Shown here piece by piece: positions 24,695 through 35,728 of a stretch of 64,000 nt of DNA (positions are counted from its first letter, which is position 1; each line of letters opens with the position of its first letter). The notes under the pieces are model-generated. The model was given only the letters and a program-made list of their open reading frames with translations, was not told where the DNA came from and did no database searches. A program made the position numbers and the translations under genes. Source of the stretch: Marinomonas rhizomae (GTDB lineage: Bacteria > Pseudomonadota > Gammaproteobacteria > Pseudomonadales > Marinomonadaceae); the NCBI RefSeq assembly GCF_003315485.1, contig NZ_QNSE01000006.1, positions 246,733-310,732 of the forward strand, in the 5' to 3' direction.

Positions 24695-26079
24695 TCTTCA
24701 TCCTCTTGAGATAGACTTTGAGGTTGGAAAAAAGAACCATAGCGCTGCAATGGACTCTGATCGTCTAAGTCCGATAACCAAGCCAGTTTATTATTGATTT
24801 TCTTTTCTAGACCACGATCTGTCGGATGATAATAACGCATATCCGCCAACTCTTCTGGCATATAATTTTCGCCTGCAGCGTAAGCATATTCTTCATTATG
24901 CGCATAACGATACTCATCGCCGTGCCCCATATTTTTCGCCAAAGACGTTGGCGCATTACGCAAATGTACCGGTACTTCGTAACTTGGTTGCGCTGCGACA
25001 TCAGACATCGCTTGATTAAAGGCTTGATACACTGCGTTACTCTTAGGTGCGCACGCCATGTAAACAGCCGCTTGCGCTATCGCACGATTACCCTCGCCGG
25101 GCCCAACACGCTCAAACACATCCCACGCATTTAAGCCGATTTGCAAGGCGCGCGGATCAGCATTGCCAATATCTTCTGATGCAATAGCCAGCAGGCGCCG
25201 GGCGATATACAAAGGATCGCAACCACCATCCAGCATACGCGCCATCCAATATAAAGCACCATCGGGCGATGAGCCACGAACCGATTTATGAAAGGCAGAA
25301 ATTTGATCATAAAAGACATCACCTTTACGATCAAAACGACGAACACTACCACCCAACACATCTTCTAACTGCTCTAGTGTTACCTTGCTTCCCGGCTCTA
25401 CAAGATCCGATAATATCTCTAAGAAATTAAGACCTCGGCGAATATCACCATCAGCAGCTTGAGCCAACACTGACAAAAAATAATCGTCTATTTGAAAACC
25501 ATTTTCTTGAGAATAAGCAGCGATACCTTTTTCATGGTTCTCTAAAGCTCGCTTAAGGGTAAGCTTTACCTCATCAACGCTCGGTGTTTTTAAACGATAA
25601 ACCCGTGCTCTAGACAACAAGGCAGAGTTCAATTCAAAGGCAGGATTTTCCGTGGTTGCACCAATAAACAAAAAGGTACCGTCTTCAATGAAAGGCAAAA
25701 ACGCGTCTTGTTGCGACTTATTGAAACGATGAACTTCATCGACAAATAAAACTGTCTGGGTGCCGTTCATCGCGCGCAATTGTTTTGCCTGGTCCACTGC
25801 TGCACGAATTTCTTTCACCCCAGACATGACCGCAGAAATTTCAATAAACTGCGCATCAAGGGAATGGGACAAAAGCTGAGCGAAAGTCGTTTTCCCAACT
25901 CCCGGAGGCCCCCAAAGAATAAAAGAATGGCAGTGTCCTGTCTCCACCATTCTTCGTAACGGCTTTCCCGGACCAACCAAGTGCGATTGCCCGATATACT
26001 CATCAAGACCAGAAGGTCGCATTCTGGCTGCCAGAGGCTGGTAACCTCCTGCTGATATGTCGGAAAAAAGATCCTTCAT
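24691..26079 (-). CDS. rarA: RarA (MgsA) replication-associated recombination ATPase
   Basis: An AAA+ ATPase related to clamp loaders that acts at stalled replication forks. The 462-residue protein has Walker [10 protein letters not shown] near residue 58, Walker B with [17 protein letters not shown] near 112, sensor [10 protein letters not shown], and the C-terminal tetramerisation region with [12 protein letters not shown] ending ([14 protein letters not shown]). It begins inside the lolA stop (TAATG) and ends overlapping crcB. Confidence 0.96.
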   Translation of the reverse strand: MKDLFSDISAGGYQPLAARMRPSGLDEYIGQSHLVGPGKPLRRMVETGHCHSFILWGPPGVGKTTFAQLLSHSLDAQFIEISAVMSGVKEIRAAVDQAKQLRAMNGTQTVLFVDEVHRFNKSQQDAFLPFIEDGTFLFIGATTENPAFELNSALLSRARVYRLKTPSVDEVKLTLKRALENHEKGIAAYSQENGFQIDDYFLSVLAQAADGDIRRGLNFLEILSDLVEPGSKVTLEQLEDVLGGSVRRFDRKGDVFYDQISAFHKSVRGSSPDGALYWMARMLDGGCDPLYIARRLLAIASEDIGNADPRALQIGLNAWDVFERVGPGEGNRAIAQAAVYMACAPKSNAVYQAFNQAMSDVAAQPSYEVPVHLRNAPTSLAKNMGHGDEYRYAHNEEYAYAAGENYMPEELADMRYYHPTDRGLEKKINNKLAWLSDLDDQSPLQRYGSFFQPQSLSQEDEE

Positions 26080-26705
26080 TACTGACCTTCTACAATAACA
26101 TCCACATTCGCAGGCAAGTCTAAAACAAAATTCTCTTTCGCCACACCTTCATGCGCTTCAACGTTTTTGAATTCAATCACCGTTGTTTGCCCTAGCGCGT
26201 CTAAGATACTCATCGCACTGATCACCTTGTTACGGAATGACAGAGTCAATGCTTGAAATAAATCTTGATTTTCTTTCGGCGCTAAACGAAATTTTTCATC
26301 GCCAAGCTTCGTCACATTATAATGAGGCAATACTTTTGCAGCGGGTTGTCCAAGTAACGCAGCAGGAGAACTCCCTACCGCACCAGATAAAGGTTTTTTT
26401 GTCGCTTGCTCTAAATCCACATCCCATACGGTAATATATTTACCATCAGAAACAATACGCTGTGCAAAGGGCGTTACGCTATCCCAGACAAACTGATTTG
26501 GCTTAGCAAGAAGGAAAATACCTTCACTGACTTGTAGCTGCTTACCTTTTTCATCATAAGTGACCTGACGAAACTCACCTTCAATATTGCGATTCTGTTC
26601 AAGCAAATTTTCTATTGAAGCGGAAGAATCCGCAGCTTGCACCATTGCAACCTGAAAAGCCATTACAACAGAAAATAGCACCATAGTGACTAATTTATTT
26701 AACAA
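26079..26705 (-). CDS. lolA: LolA, periplasmic lipoprotein chaperone
   Basis: Carries outer-membrane lipoproteins from LolCDE to LolB. About 208 residues, with a signal peptide ending AMVQA before [23 protein letters not shown], and the LolA segments [23 protein letters not shown] and [14 protein letters not shown]. Start choice: no ATG gives a good leader. A TTG at 26705 lies seven bases behind GGAG and gives [17 protein letters not shown], a normal signal peptide, so TTG is proposed; longer versions to 26744 have no Shine-Dalgarno sequence. Confidence 0.92.
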   Translation of the reverse strand: MLNKLVTMVLFSVVMAFQVAMVQAADSSASIENLLEQNRNIEGEFRQVTYDEKGKQLQVSEGIFLLAKPNQFVWDSVTPFAQRIVSDGKYITVWDVDLEQATKKPLSGAVGSSPAALLGQPAAKVLPHYNVTKLGDEKFRLAPKENQDLFQALTLSFRNKVISAMSILDALGQTTVIEFKNVEAHEGVAKENFVLDLPANVDVIVEGQ

Positions 26706-26765
26706 AATAGATCTCCACAAAAACACCCAAAATAAGAGTTCCAAAGAACTCTCGTGCTACCGTTT

Positions 26766-29528
26766 TTATTCCGGAATCAAAATATCACGCTGTCCATTAG
26801 TTCCCATTGGACCAACTAGACCCGCCGCTTCCATTGATTCAACCAAGTTAGCCGCTCTGTTGTAACCTATTTTTAATCGGCGCTGAATAGAGGATATCGA
26901 AGCTTTACGCGTTTCAATGACAATTTTCACAGCTTCATCATAAAGTGCATCTTTATCTTCACCGCCACCATCTGCCATTAAGTCTTCAGGGTTAACAACA
27001 ACATCTTGAATATAGTCCGGCTCACCTCGCTGCTTCCACTCCTCAACGACAGCATGCACTTCATCATCAGAGACAAAAGCACCGTGAACACGAATTGGGG
27101 TTGGTAAACCAGCAGGCAAATATAACATATCCCCCATACCTAGCAGTTGATCCGCCCCACCTTGATCGAGAATCGTTCTGGAGTCAATTTTCGAAGACAC
27201 TTGAAAGGCCATGCGTGTAGGAATGTTAGCCTTAATCAAGCCAGTAATAACATCCACAGATGGACGCTGCGTCGCAAGAATCAAGTGAATACCGGCCGCC
27301 CTTGCTTTTTGTGCTATACGAGCGATCAACTCTTCTACTTTCTTACCAACAATCATCATCATGTCAGCAAACTCGTCGACTATAATAACGATGTAAGGTA
27401 AAGGCTCCAAATGCGGCACAGTACGAGCGACACCATCTTCTGAAAACATAGCCATTTCAGGTTGCCATAATGGATCTTGAATTGGCTGGCCGGCTTCAAT
27501 CGCGTCGCGCACTTTTTTGTTGTAACCCGCAATATTACGCACACCTAATTTTGACATGAGTTTATAACGACGCTCCATTTCATCAACAGACCAACGCAAG
27601 CCATTAGCGGCGTCTTTCATGTCGGTAATAACTGGAGTCAACAGGTGCGGAATCCCTTCGTAAATAGACAATTCAAGCATTTTTGGATCAACCATGATCA
27701 TGCGCACTTCATCAGGCGTCGACTTTAGCAGCATACTCAGAATCATGGCGTTAACACCAACAGACTTACCCGAGCCAGTCGTACCCGCTACTAGCACATG
27801 TGGCATTTTTGCTAGATCGACAACCACAGGCTCACCAGAAATGTCATGACCAAGCGATAAAGTGAGCGCTGAAGAAGATCTATCATAGGCCTCACAATTT
27901 ATCACTTCAGAGAAATACACGGTATCGCGGACTTGGTTAGGGATCTCGATCCCAATAGTTGATTTACCAGCAATTACTTCTACCACTCGCACGCTCATTA
28001 CACTCAAAGAACGCGCAAGGTCTTTCGCCAAGTTCGTAATACGGGAAACTTTCACACCTGGCGCTGGCTGAATTTCAAAGCGAGTAATAACAGGACCAGG
28101 GTTAACCTCAACCACATCAGCTTTAACACCAAAGTCTTGCAAGCGCTGCTCTAGCAGCTCGGATAAAGCCAACAGTTCATCTTCTGAATAACCGCCTTGC
28201 TTAGGCCTTGGCTTGGTAAGAACAGAACGATCAGGTAAAGAGTAAGCTTCTACCTTTTTACTGTTTTCAGTGTCATCTGAGTGAGGACCGCCAAGTGAAT
28301 CCAGCTGCTTCGCTTCAGATAAAGTACGAAATGCAGGTTTATGTGCGGAAGGAATCGTCGAAGGCTGCTTATTACCTTCAAACAACATAGTATCAGCTTG
28401 CTCTTTAGAGATACTTGTAGCTGAAGCAGCTTGCTCACTTTCTCGTTCAACAGGTTTCACCGTTGGAGCTGGTGTAGGCTGAACAGCTTTTTCCTTTATT
28501 GTGTCATCACTTTTTGCTGACCAAGATTCTTCTATGTATAAGGTGTCACCAAAATTAACCTCCTTATCGTCAAAAGATAAGCCATCGACAGATAAATCAT
28601 CTAGACCACCAAACGCAGGTTCTTCATGAGTAGGCGGAAAATCCTCAACTGAGCCCTCCTCCTTCGCAGATTTAGACCTAGCAAATAGCGAAGAAAGGCT
28701 AAACTTGGATTTTTTAGACACTTCACGGGAAGACTCTGTATCAGTAGAGTCTTCGAATAAAATATTATCGCCCGCTTGCTTTTGGGTTACAGGTTCAGCC
28801 TTCACCTGTTCAACAGACGCCTTTCTTCTCTTTCTGACGATTGCAGGCTCTTCTGCTTCATCGGCCGTATCGATCAATTCAACAGTCGCAGCTTTTTTAG
28901 TGAGTTTTGCTTCACGACTATCTGACCATTTTTGATGAATAAACATAGCAAGGGTATACGCTCTTTCACCTAAACGGTCCATCAAGCTCAACCAATGGAC
29001 TTGAGATAACAAAGTAAACGCCAAAATAACTAACGCTAAACTGACTAACGTGGCGCCATCATAACCAATAAAGCCATACAACAAGACGCCAAGGCCGCGC
29101 CCTAAGATACCACCTGCACCATACTGCAATGACGGTTCGCCAACAGTATGTAAAAAGCACAATACTGACCCAAAGGATAAATACAGAATGCTTCCAATAG
29201 TACAGAGTAAGGCATTATTAAGGGGCAATAAGGAGTGTGGGTTGCGCCATATAATAATCGCCACCCAGAAAAACAAGGGAGGTAAAGAATAAAATAAGGA
29301 CCCAAAGAAGCCAGACGCTAAATCTGCAATAATGGCACCAATAGGCCCCATAGAGTTCTGCGTAGCGGCACCACTTCCGGAATAAAACCAAGCCGCATCG
29401 GTTGGGCTGTAGGTATAAGTTGCCAGTCCAAAAAAGAATAAAAACAGTAAAGCGGCAATAAACGCAGCTTGCTTGGCAAACATATCCCAAATTGGTGATC
29501 GTACCGACTCACGCATTTTCTCTGACAA
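26766..29528 (-). CDS. ftsK: FtsK, DNA translocase of the divisome
   Basis: Pumps the chromosome through the closing septum and activates XerCD at dif. The 920-residue protein has an N-terminal membrane domain with four helices (about 20-195), an acidic/Lys-rich linker to about 425, a RecA-like motor with Walker [11 protein letters not shown] near 583 and Walker [12 protein letters not shown] near 714, and a C-terminal winged-helix gamma domain ([20 protein letters not shown]) that reads KOPS. The linker is short compared with E. coli FtsK (1329 residues). lolA follows after 60 bases. Confidence 0.97.
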   Translation of the reverse strand: MSEKMRESVRSPIWDMFAKQAAFIAALLFLFFFGLATYTYSPTDAAWFYSGSGAATQNSMGPIGAIIADLASGFFGSLFYSLPPLFFWVAIIIWRNPHSLLPLNNALLCTIGSILYLSFGSVLCFLHTVGEPSLQYGAGGILGRGLGVLLYGFIGYDGATLVSLALVILAFTLLSQVHWLSLMDRLGERAYTLAMFIHQKWSDSREAKLTKKAATVELIDTADEAEEPAIVRKRRKASVEQVKAEPVTQKQAGDNILFEDSTDTESSREVSKKSKFSLSSLFARSKSAKEEGSVEDFPPTHEEPAFGGLDDLSVDGLSFDDKEVNFGDTLYIEESWSAKSDDTIKEKAVQPTPAPTVKPVERESEQAASATSISKEQADTMLFEGNKQPSTIPSAHKPAFRTLSEAKQLDSLGGPHSDDTENSKKVEAYSLPDRSVLTKPRPKQGGYSEDELLALSELLEQRLQDFGVKADVVEVNPGPVITRFEIQPAPGVKVSRITNLAKDLARSLSVMSVRVVEVIAGKSTIGIEIPNQVRDTVYFSEVINCEAYDRSSSALTLSLGHDISGEPVVVDLAKMPHVLVAGTTGSGKSVGVNAMILSMLLKSTPDEVRMIMVDPKMLELSIYEGIPHLLTPVITDMKDAANGLRWSVDEMERRYKLMSKLGVRNIAGYNKKVRDAIEAGQPIQDPLWQPEMAMFSEDGVARTVPHLEPLPYIVIIVDEFADMMMIVGKKVEELIARIAQKARAAGIHLILATQRPSVDVITGLIKANIPTRMAFQVSSKIDSRTILDQGGADQLLGMGDMLYLPAGLPTPIRVHGAFVSDDEVHAVVEEWKQRGEPDYIQDVVVNPEDLMADGGGEDKDALYDEAVKIVIETRKASISSIQRRLKIGYNRAANLVESMEAAGLVGPMGTNGQRDILIPE

Positions 29529-29606
29529 AACGTACTTCCTATTTTATGTTAATCAAAACAACACATGCACCGTTTCACGGAGTCATAAGTTCGCTAAGCT
29601 TACCAT

Positions 29607-29636
29607 AAAAAAAGCCAGCCCAAAGGGCTGGCTTTC
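29607..29636 (-). terminator. terminator of the porin gene
   Basis: AAAGCCAGCCC AAA GGGCTGGCTTT with T-rich flank on the minus strand. Confidence 0.88.
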
Positions 29637-29690
29637 GCTTTTACTAAGAAAGGTATTTATCTATCAAAGAAGACCTTATCAAGAAAGGTC

Positions 29691-30563
29691 TTAGAAGACC
29701 GATTTTACACCAACGATAGTACGGTTACCGTCACCGTTAGTCGCATCTGTTAGGTCTCCAGCGTAGTTTTCTACGTAGTAAGTCAAATCGCCAGCAGCGT
29801 ATTCTGCAACGAAGTAAGTACCATCAATTTCTTGTTCCAATTCACTAGAGAATTCAAGAGTCAATGTCAATGCATCAGTTGCTGCGAATGCAACAGAAGC
29901 AGTTAGCTGCTCGCGATCAGTTGTTGTACCTGTACCTTTCTCACCAACACCGTAGTTCAAAGATACAGTCGCTGGACCAGATACGGATTGAAGACCTACG
30001 TTTACTGCATTTGCATCACCTACAGAACCACCAGAGATACCAGCTTTAAACGCGCCAAAATCTTTAACATAAGATGCTGCAAAACCAACTTCTGAATCTT
30101 CAGTGCCTGCTGGACGAGTTGCTTCTAATGCAACTGTCAATTCAGGTGTCACTTTGTAACGAACACCAGTACTGTCTGTATCACTAGAGCCTGTTACTAG
30201 ATCAACACCACCATAAATCTCATCCATACCAAAGAATGAGCCTGTTGCTACAGTACCGTCAAAACGACCGAAGGAAACAGCACCTTGTTTTACGTAGATT
30301 TTTTCTAGACCGATATCTACGTCTTCATCAGTGCCAGTCCCTGCAATTTCAAGCTCAGCGTAAACAACACCAGTGTCTACATGTAGCTCAAGTTCACTTA
30401 GGTTAGTACCATCAGCAGCATCATTACCTTCACCGCTACCGTAGCTTACGTATTCAACGCCAGCTTCACCAGTGATGATAGCATCAGCAGCAAAAGTAGT
30501 AGTAGAAACAGCAGCCGCAACAGCAGATACCGCAAACACAGAAGCAAGTTTAATCGCTTTCAT
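29691..30563 (-). CDS. outer-membrane porin
   Basis: A 290-residue protein with a signal peptide (KLASVFAVSAVAAAVSTTTFA, cut before ADAIITG). Alternating-residue beta strands follow, and it ends in VGVKSVF, the terminal Phe required for beta-barrel assembly. The segments VSFGRFDGTVATGSFFGMDEIYGG and YKVTPELTVALEA fit gram-negative porins of the short (16-strand or fewer) type. The mature protein is rich in Asp, Gly and Thr, fitting a marine general porin. Substrate cannot be read from sequence. A long upstream region suggests regulated expression. Confidence 0.85.
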   Translation of the reverse strand: MKAIKLASVFAVSAVAAAVSTTTFAADAIITGEAGVEYVSYGSGEGNDAADGTNLSELELHVDTGVVYAELEIAGTGTDEDVDIGLEKIYVKQGAVSFGRFDGTVATGSFFGMDEIYGGVDLVTGSSDTDSTGVRYKVTPELTVALEATRPAGTEDSEVGFAASYVKDFGAFKAGISGGSVGDANAVNVGLQSVSGPATVSLNYGVGEKGTGTTTDREQLTASVAFAATDALTLTLEFSSELEQEIDGTYFVAEYAAGDLTYYVENYAGDLTDATNGDGNRTIVGVKSVF

Positions 30564-31108
30564 TCAAGATTCCCCTTTATATTATATAATATGGTCTTGT
30601 AGACCTATCGATCGATTTTCATCTAATCAAGAAACGTTGTTAAATCAACGATTCATGTATCCTAAAACCTATCAGTTTCACTTTCATGACAGCAGTCAAA
30701 AAAGCAATTTATTCTTGTAGTTCCCAACACCGTATTTGATTTATGTTTTCAAATTACCGTTTAGGACTGCATCGATTAAAACCAAGTTTTCCATTACGGG
30801 TCAAGCACTCCTTGCACTTTTTTTCTTTTTTTTTTCATTTTGCACTCTTTTTTGGATAAAAAGCACTCAACAAGCCGCTTAATGGACATTTTTCTTAAGT
30901 TATTCGTGCACATTAACATCAATTAAGAATAACATCGTGTCAATAAGTCGCAAGCTGAATATCTTTTTTTCCTTAATTATCCTATCGGTGCTGGTTTTTT
31001 TTTCTTTAGCTCTTTTTTGATAAAAATCATCAAAAGATAGTCTTTAAGGTGAAAAAAACTATAATCGAGCTATAAGACAGACTGAATAAATAGGAAAATA
31101 ACCGCTTC
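30564..31108. other. 545-bp AT-rich divergent region, porin / aat
   Basis: No gene. It is strongly AT-rich with several long T runs. CTCTTTTTTGGATAAAAA (about 30845) recurs with one base missing as CTCTTTTTTGATAAAAA (about 31010), and a TTGCACTTTTT-type motif occurs twice. These may be regulator sites for the porin. A defined promoter cannot be assigned. Confidence 0.4.
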
Positions 31109-31852
31109 ATGCCAGCAACCGCTAACGAAGAAAAACACGAGCTTGTATTACTGTCAGAATCACCTTACGACACACCAGACCCTAGTAAGGCATTAGACGA
31201 CCCTGAAGGCTTATCCGCCATAGGTGGTGATTTATCTTCTACTCGGCTACTTTACCTATATAGCAAAGGTTTTTTCCCTTGGTTTAGCGACCCGGACCCT
31301 ATTTTGTGGTGGCACCCGGAGCAAAGATGCGTACTTAATCCAGAGGAATTTCACTGCTCTAGATCACTTCAAAAAGCCATAAAAAAAGACCAATGGTTAT
31401 TTTCAGTGAATCAAGATTTTGAGTCCGTAATCCACCACTGCTCAGCTCTACGTGCGGAAAAGGAAGGCACCTGGATATCCAAAGACATTAAAAATGCTTA
31501 TACAAAGTTATATAAATTAGGCTATGCGCACTCCATTGAAATATGGCTAAAAAATCAACTTGTCGGCGGCTTTTATGGTGTCGCAATGGGTAATATGTTT
31601 TTTGGTGAATCAATGTTTTCTCTCGTACCAAACGCATCCAAAATAGCGCTAAAAACATTTTGCGAGCTAGCAAAAAATAGCCAGATAGAATTGATAGATT
31701 GCCAAGTAGAATCTGACCACTTACTGTCACTAGGTGCTAAAAAAATACCAAGAGAAGACTTCTGTAGTACCTTAGAGCAACTCATTCCAAGCAGCAAAAA
31801 GAACCCAACCCTCATAAATATTGGAGAAAAAGCAGGTAAACAGCCGATTTAG
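31109..31852 (+). CDS. aat: Aat, leucyl/phenylalanyl-tRNA-protein transferase
   Basis: Attaches Leu or Phe to proteins with N-terminal Lys or Arg, marking them for ClpS/ClpAP. The 247-residue protein shows the family core: GLSAIGGDLSSTRLLYLYSKGFFPWFSDPDPILWWHPEQR, then GYAHSIEIW, LVGGFYGVAMGNMFFGESMFS and IDCQVESDHLLSLGAKKIPREDF. A slightly long N-terminus is the only oddity. clpA and clpS lie nearby, but the arginyl-transferase gene usually next to aat in gammaproteobacteria is not seen here. Confidence 0.96.
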   Translation: MPATANEEKHELVLLSESPYDTPDPSKALDDPEGLSAIGGDLSSTRLLYLYSKGFFPWFSDPDPILWWHPEQRCVLNPEEFHCSRSLQKAIKKDQWLFSVNQDFESVIHHCSALRAEKEGTWISKDIKNAYTKLYKLGYAHSIEIWLKNQLVGGFYGVAMGNMFFGESMFSLVPNASKIALKTFCELAKNSQIELIDCQVESDHLLSLGAKKIPREDFCSTLEQLIPSSKKNPTLINIGEKAGKQPI

Positions 31853-31938
31853 ATCAAAAATAGGCAACACGAAAACACAACTAGGTTTGCCTTACGCTGC
31901 ATTTTTAGGCAAAATACGCTCGATCAAAATTCAGACGT

Positions 31939-32034
31939 CGCTAAATACACAATTATGATTAAGCTATTTAGCGCTCAATTGACCAAAGAGGAACATCTTT
32001 CCTCTTCGTCTGCAGACCTCCTTTGGGCATGGTC
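31939..32034 (+). promoter_or_regulatory. structured leader of infA with competing hairpins
   Basis: First, a perfect 9-bp pair CGCTAAATA/TATTTAGCG (31939-31947, 31965-31973). Then AGAGGAA/TTCCTCT (loop CATCT) at 31987-32005, which competes with CCAAAGAGG pairing to CCTCCTTTGG (31983-31991, 32017-32026). GTCTGCAGAC is itself a palindrome. Shared arms suggest an either/or fold such as an attenuator. Inference only. Confidence 0.4.
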
Positions 32035-32079
32035 GGCGTCTACTAAATAATAGTAAGTTAACACCATAGGACACATATT

Positions 32080-32298
32080 GTGGCAAAAGAAGAAGGCTTA
32101 GAAATGGAGGGCACTATCATTGATACGTTGCCTAACACCATGTTCCGTGTCGAGTTAGAAAACGGACACATAGTGATTGCACATATCTCTGGTAAAATGC
32201 GCAAAAATTACATTCGTATTTTGACTGGCGACAAGGTAAAAGTTGAACTAACTCCTTACGACCTTTCAAAAGGGCGTATCGTTTACCGCGCACGCTAA
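32080..32298 (+). CDS. infA: translation initiation factor IF-1
   Basis: A 72-residue OB-fold factor that binds the 30S A site with IF-2 and IF-3. The sequence is typical: [52 protein letters not shown], ending [12 protein letters not shown]. The start codon is GTG (32080), as often in this gene, and no closer ATG gives the family start. Confidence 0.97.
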   Translation: MAKEEGLEMEGTIIDTLPNTMFRVELENGHIVIAHISGKMRKNYIRILTGDKVKVELTPYDLSKGRIVYRAR

Positions 32299-32337
32299 GA
32301 TAAGCAACCCCACATGGGCTGCTTGGATGAATGATAT

Positions 32338-32367
32338 AAAAAAACCGGACTAAGTCCGGTTTTTTTA
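32338..32367. terminator. bidirectional terminator infA / clpA
   Basis: AAAAAAACCGGAC TAA GTCCGGTTTTTTT, with A and T runs on both sides; it serves infA (plus) and clpA (minus). Confidence 0.92.
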
Positions 32368-32399
32368 TATCATAGCAAAAATATCACTGAATCAAATGA

Positions 32400-34655
32400 T
32401 TAATGAACAACCGCTTCTTTGATCACTTCAAACTTCAACTCGTCCTTTTTCTCATCCAAAGCCACTTTAACATGACCTCCATCATGAAGATCACCAAAGA
32501 GAATATGATCGGCCAGAGGCTTCTTCAAATGCTCTTGAATAACTCGGGCCATTGGACGTGCGCCCATCTGACGATCGTAACCTTTATTGGCTAACCAACC
32601 TCTCGCGGTGTCTGAGACCTCTAGCAAGACGCCTTTAGGGTCTAGTTGAGCCTGCAGCTCTACCAAGAACTTATCAACCACGTTAAAGATAATGCGTTCA
32701 TCTAGCTGCTGGAACTGAATGACGGCATCTAGACGGTTTCTAAATTCAGGCGTGAAAGTTCGATTAATCACTTCCATGCCATCAGTCGAGTTATCCTGAC
32801 TAGAGAAGCCAATCGAGCGGCGAGCCAACTCTTCAGCACCTGCGTTTGACGTCATAACAAGAATCACATTACGGAAGTCCGCTTTGCGTCCATTGTTATC
32901 CGTCAAAGTGCCGTGATCCATCACTTGCAGAAGTAAATTAAAGACCTCTGGATGAGCCTTTTCAATCTCATCCAATAGCACGACACTGTGTGGATTCTTC
33001 GTCACGGCTTCTGTTAGCAAACCGCCTTGATCAAAGCCAACGTAGCCCGGTGGCGCACCAATCAATCGAGAAACCGCATGGCGCTCCATATATTCCGACA
33101 TATCGAAACGAATGAGCTCAAGCCCTAATTGTTTAGCTAGCTGTTTAGTAACTTCTGTTTTACCAACCCCTGTTGGGCCGGCCATCAAGAAAGAGCCAAT
33201 AGGCTTTTGTTCAGCCTTCAACCCTGCACGAGATAATTTAATTGCTGCGGATAAAGAATCAATAGCATTGTCTTGCCCGAAGACCACCATTTTTAAATTT
33301 CGCTCAAGATTAGACAGCACTTGCCTGTCATCTGAGTTGACAGCTCTCACAGGCACTCTAGCGACCTTAGAGACGATATCTTCAATATCGGCAACTGTGA
33401 TAATTTTTTTACGTTTATCCTCTGGCTGCAGGCGCTGATAAGCCCCTGCCTCATCCACAACATCAATCGCTTTATCTGGCATATGTCGGTCAGTCACGTA
33501 GCGTTGAGCAAGCTCCGCTGCGGCCAATAAAGCTGGCTCTTCGTATTTAATTTTGTGATGCTCTTCAAATGCTCCAATAATACCTTTAAGAATTTGATAG
33601 GTGTCATCTACGCTTGGCTCATTCACATCAATTTTCTGGAATCGACGCGCCAACGCATGATCTTTTTCAAATACACCACGGAATTCTTGGAATGTGGTCG
33701 AGCCGATGCAACGTAATCCACCAGAACTCAAAACAGGCTTAAGCAGGTTAGAAGCATCCATAACACCGCCAGATGCAGCACCCGCACCTATGATGGTGTG
33801 GATTTCGTCAATAAACAGAATCGCATTAGGTAGCTTTTTCAACTCACCCAACAATTGCTTAAGGCGTTTTTCAAAGTCGCCGCGGTATTTAGTTCCCGCT
33901 AATAATGCGCCTAAATCTAGCGAATAAACAACACCGTCCGCAATGACATCAGGCACTTGTCCATCAACAATACGTTTTGCTAAGCCTTCAGCAATGGCTG
34001 TTTTACCAACGCCAGATTCACCCACTAAGAGCGGGTTGTTTTTACGGCGACGAGAAAGTGTTTGTATGACCCGCTCAACTTCGTACTCACGACCAATCAG
34101 CTTGTCTATTTTTCCTGCTTTGGCTTCTTCATTTAAATTTGTGGCGAATTTTTGCAAAGGCGCAGTCGCTGTATCCTCTGCTTCGTCATCATTATCCATG
34201 TCCTGAGAAGAAGCGTCACCCGTTTTAGAAATGCCATGAGCAACATAATTGACCACGTCAATTCGTGCCACTCCATGACGTTTTAAGAGGTAAACGGTTT
34301 GGCTTTCCTGCTCACTAAAAATAGCCACCAGTACGTTAGCGCCAGTCACTTCGCGCTTTCCAGAAGACTGAACATGAAAAACCGCGCGCTGCAGTACTCG
34401 CTGAAATCCTAACGTTGGCTGAACTTCACGTTCTTCGTCATCTTCAGGAATTAGAGGAGTCGTACTATCAACAAATTCCTCAAGCTCCTTACTTAAGGTA
34501 TTTAAATCGACACCACATGCTTTGAGGACGCTTGAAGCAGCGCCATTTTCAATAAGAGCCAACAATAAGTGCTCAACCGTCATGAATTCATGGCGCTTGT
34601 CACGCGCCGCTTTAAAAGCCGTATTCAGGGTTTGTTCTAGTTCTTTATCTAACAT
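32400..34655 (-). CDS. clpA: ClpA, ATPase of the ClpAP protease
   Basis: Unfolds proteins and feeds them to ClpP. The 751-residue protein has the N-terminal Clp repeat domain (about 1-145) that binds ClpS. The first AAA+ module has Walker A GESGVGKT near 213 and [10 protein letters not shown]; the second has GPTGVGKT near 493, [12 protein letters not shown], and the IGF loop region (RRSIGF near 613) that docks on ClpP. The length matches E. coli ClpA (758). clpS lies 20 bases upstream on the same strand. Confidence 0.97.
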   Translation of the reverse strand: MLDKELEQTLNTAFKAARDKRHEFMTVEHLLLALIENGAASSVLKACGVDLNTLSKELEEFVDSTTPLIPEDDEEREVQPTLGFQRVLQRAVFHVQSSGKREVTGANVLVAIFSEQESQTVYLLKRHGVARIDVVNYVAHGISKTGDASSQDMDNDDEAEDTATAPLQKFATNLNEEAKAGKIDKLIGREYEVERVIQTLSRRRKNNPLLVGESGVGKTAIAEGLAKRIVDGQVPDVIADGVVYSLDLGALLAGTKYRGDFEKRLKQLLGELKKLPNAILFIDEIHTIIGAGAASGGVMDASNLLKPVLSSGGLRCIGSTTFQEFRGVFEKDHALARRFQKIDVNEPSVDDTYQILKGIIGAFEEHHKIKYEEPALLAAAELAQRYVTDRHMPDKAIDVVDEAGAYQRLQPEDKRKKIITVADIEDIVSKVARVPVRAVNSDDRQVLSNLERNLKMVVFGQDNAIDSLSAAIKLSRAGLKAEQKPIGSFLMAGPTGVGKTEVTKQLAKQLGLELIRFDMSEYMERHAVSRLIGAPPGYVGFDQGGLLTEAVTKNPHSVVLLDEIEKAHPEVFNLLLQVMDHGTLTDNNGRKADFRNVILVMTSNAGAEELARRSIGFSSQDNSTDGMEVINRTFTPEFRNRLDAVIQFQQLDERIIFNVVDKFLVELQAQLDPKGVLLEVSDTARGWLANKGYDRQMGARPMARVIQEHLKKPLADHILFGDLHDGGHVKVALDEKKDELKFEVIKEAVVH

Positions 34656-34675
34656 TGCTATTCCCTCACTCTGAA

Positions 34676-35026
34676 TCAGTCAACCTTTTGTAGGTCGCAC
34701 ATTAAGGGGTGCTCATTTTGTTCCACGAACTGTTGTACCATTGCTACTTTGGTTTCAGCAATATCAAAAGGGTAAATACCGCAAACACCTTTCCCTTTTT
34801 GATGTACTTCTAACATTACCTGATTCGCCTTTTCCCCATCCATAGAAAAAAACCGCTGTAACACAAATACGACAAAATCCATTGGCGTATAGTCATCATT
34901 AAACAATACCACCTGATACATGGAAGGTGGTTTTAACTCTGTTTCTTCTGGAGCAATCGCAATACTGGAGTGCCCGTGCTGCTCGTCATCTTCTGATACT
35001 AGTCTAATTTGTTGATCTGTAATCAT
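34676..35026 (-). CDS. clpS: ClpS, N-degron adaptor
   Basis: Recognises N-terminal Leu, Phe, Tyr or Trp and hands substrates to ClpA. The 116-residue protein has a flexible N-terminal arm (about 1-33) and the core with [22 protein letters not shown], where the Asn-Asp pair and Met shape the N-degron pocket, and the ClpA-binding [20 protein letters not shown] helix. It is in operon with clpA, and aat, which makes such N-degrons, is close by. Confidence 0.96.
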   Translation of the reverse strand: MITDQQIRLVSEDDEQHGHSSIAIAPEETELKPPSMYQVVLFNDDYTPMDFVVFVLQRFFSMDGEKANQVMLEVHQKGKGVCGIYPFDIAETKVAMVQQFVEQNEHPLMCDLQKVD

Positions 35027-35331
35027 CCCATGCCTCTGAGGCTACAATTTTTTACGTAACTGGCCAAATCTGACTCATTACCGCTTATATACGTTACAGA
35101 CTGCCATTTGGATTTTACAAATCCCAAAAGGGCTTCTACTCTCTTTATTGGGGTGACCAAATGTGCAATCAATGTTTATCATTAAAATTTTAGCATTGAT
35201 TGGTCAAAAACAATTTGCACCTATTTAGCAATCTGCGCTATCCGAGTTATGTTTTTTAACGCGCTTATCGTCATCATTACTCATTTTGAGTGACATAAGC
35301 AAATATCGACTGAGTGGATAAGGAGTGACTC
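35027..35331. repeat. clpS / cspD intergenic region with permuted inverted repeats
   Basis: No gene. TGACCAA, GTGCAA and AATCAATG (35154-35174) each have a complement downstream at CATTGATT, TTGGTCA and TTGCAC (35194-35220), but in a different order, so not all pairings can form at once. It may be an alternative-folding leader for the cold-shock gene or a pair of operator sites. Confidence 0.4.
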
Positions 35332-35598
35332 ATGCATCACGGATCAGTGAAGTGGTTTAACAATGCAAAAGGCTATGGCTTTATTGTGTCGGAAGATTTT
35401 AATGAAGATTTATTTATTCATTATTCAGCTATTAATGTTGAGGGCTACAAAACTCTAAAAGCGGGCCAGGCAGTGACCTTTGATGTCGAGCCAGGAGAGC
35501 GAGGCCTTCACGCAATTGAAATCAACCCGACAGCAGCGGCAGAAAACACTAAACAAGAGGGTACTCACTCCGACGATAAAAATACTCAGCTAGCTTAA
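35332..35598 (+). CDS. cspD: CspD-like cold-shock domain protein
   Basis: An 88-residue protein with one cold-shock domain: GSVKWFNNAKGYGFIVSEDFNEDLFIHYSAI holds RNP1 (KGYGFI) and RNP2 (LFIHY). A short polar tail follows. Divergent placement from clpS-clpA is the same as E. coli cspD, which inhibits replication in stationary phase; the function here is inferred from context. AAGGAG precedes the ATG. Confidence 0.9.
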   Translation: MHHGSVKWFNNAKGYGFIVSEDFNEDLFIHYSAINVEGYKTLKAGQAVTFDVEPGERGLHAIEINPTAAAENTKQEGTHSDDKNTQLA

Positions 35599-35637
35599 AA
35601 CCGCATTATCATCGCTATATTGAAGCGGATTTGTTAT

Positions 35638-35662
35638 CTTACTCCTCATAATGAGGAGTAAG
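35638..35662. terminator. perfect 12-bp inverted repeat between cspD and rluE
   Basis: CTTACTCCTCAT, one A, ATGAGGAGTAAG. There is no T run directly behind, but a T-rich stretch (TTTTTTTTAT) occurs about 24 bases later. It may be a terminator of cspD or an operator for rluE. Confidence 0.55.
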
Positions 35663-35728
35663 ACTAACGCCCTTTTGCGCTGTTTTTTTTATACTCGTAA
35701 CCTCTTCCCAACTCTATTAATCGAATCC

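Noticed and set aside
27147..27401. 84-codon plus-strand frame opposite ftsK
   Set aside because: It mirrors the ftsK motor domain, which is unmistakable on the minus strand.
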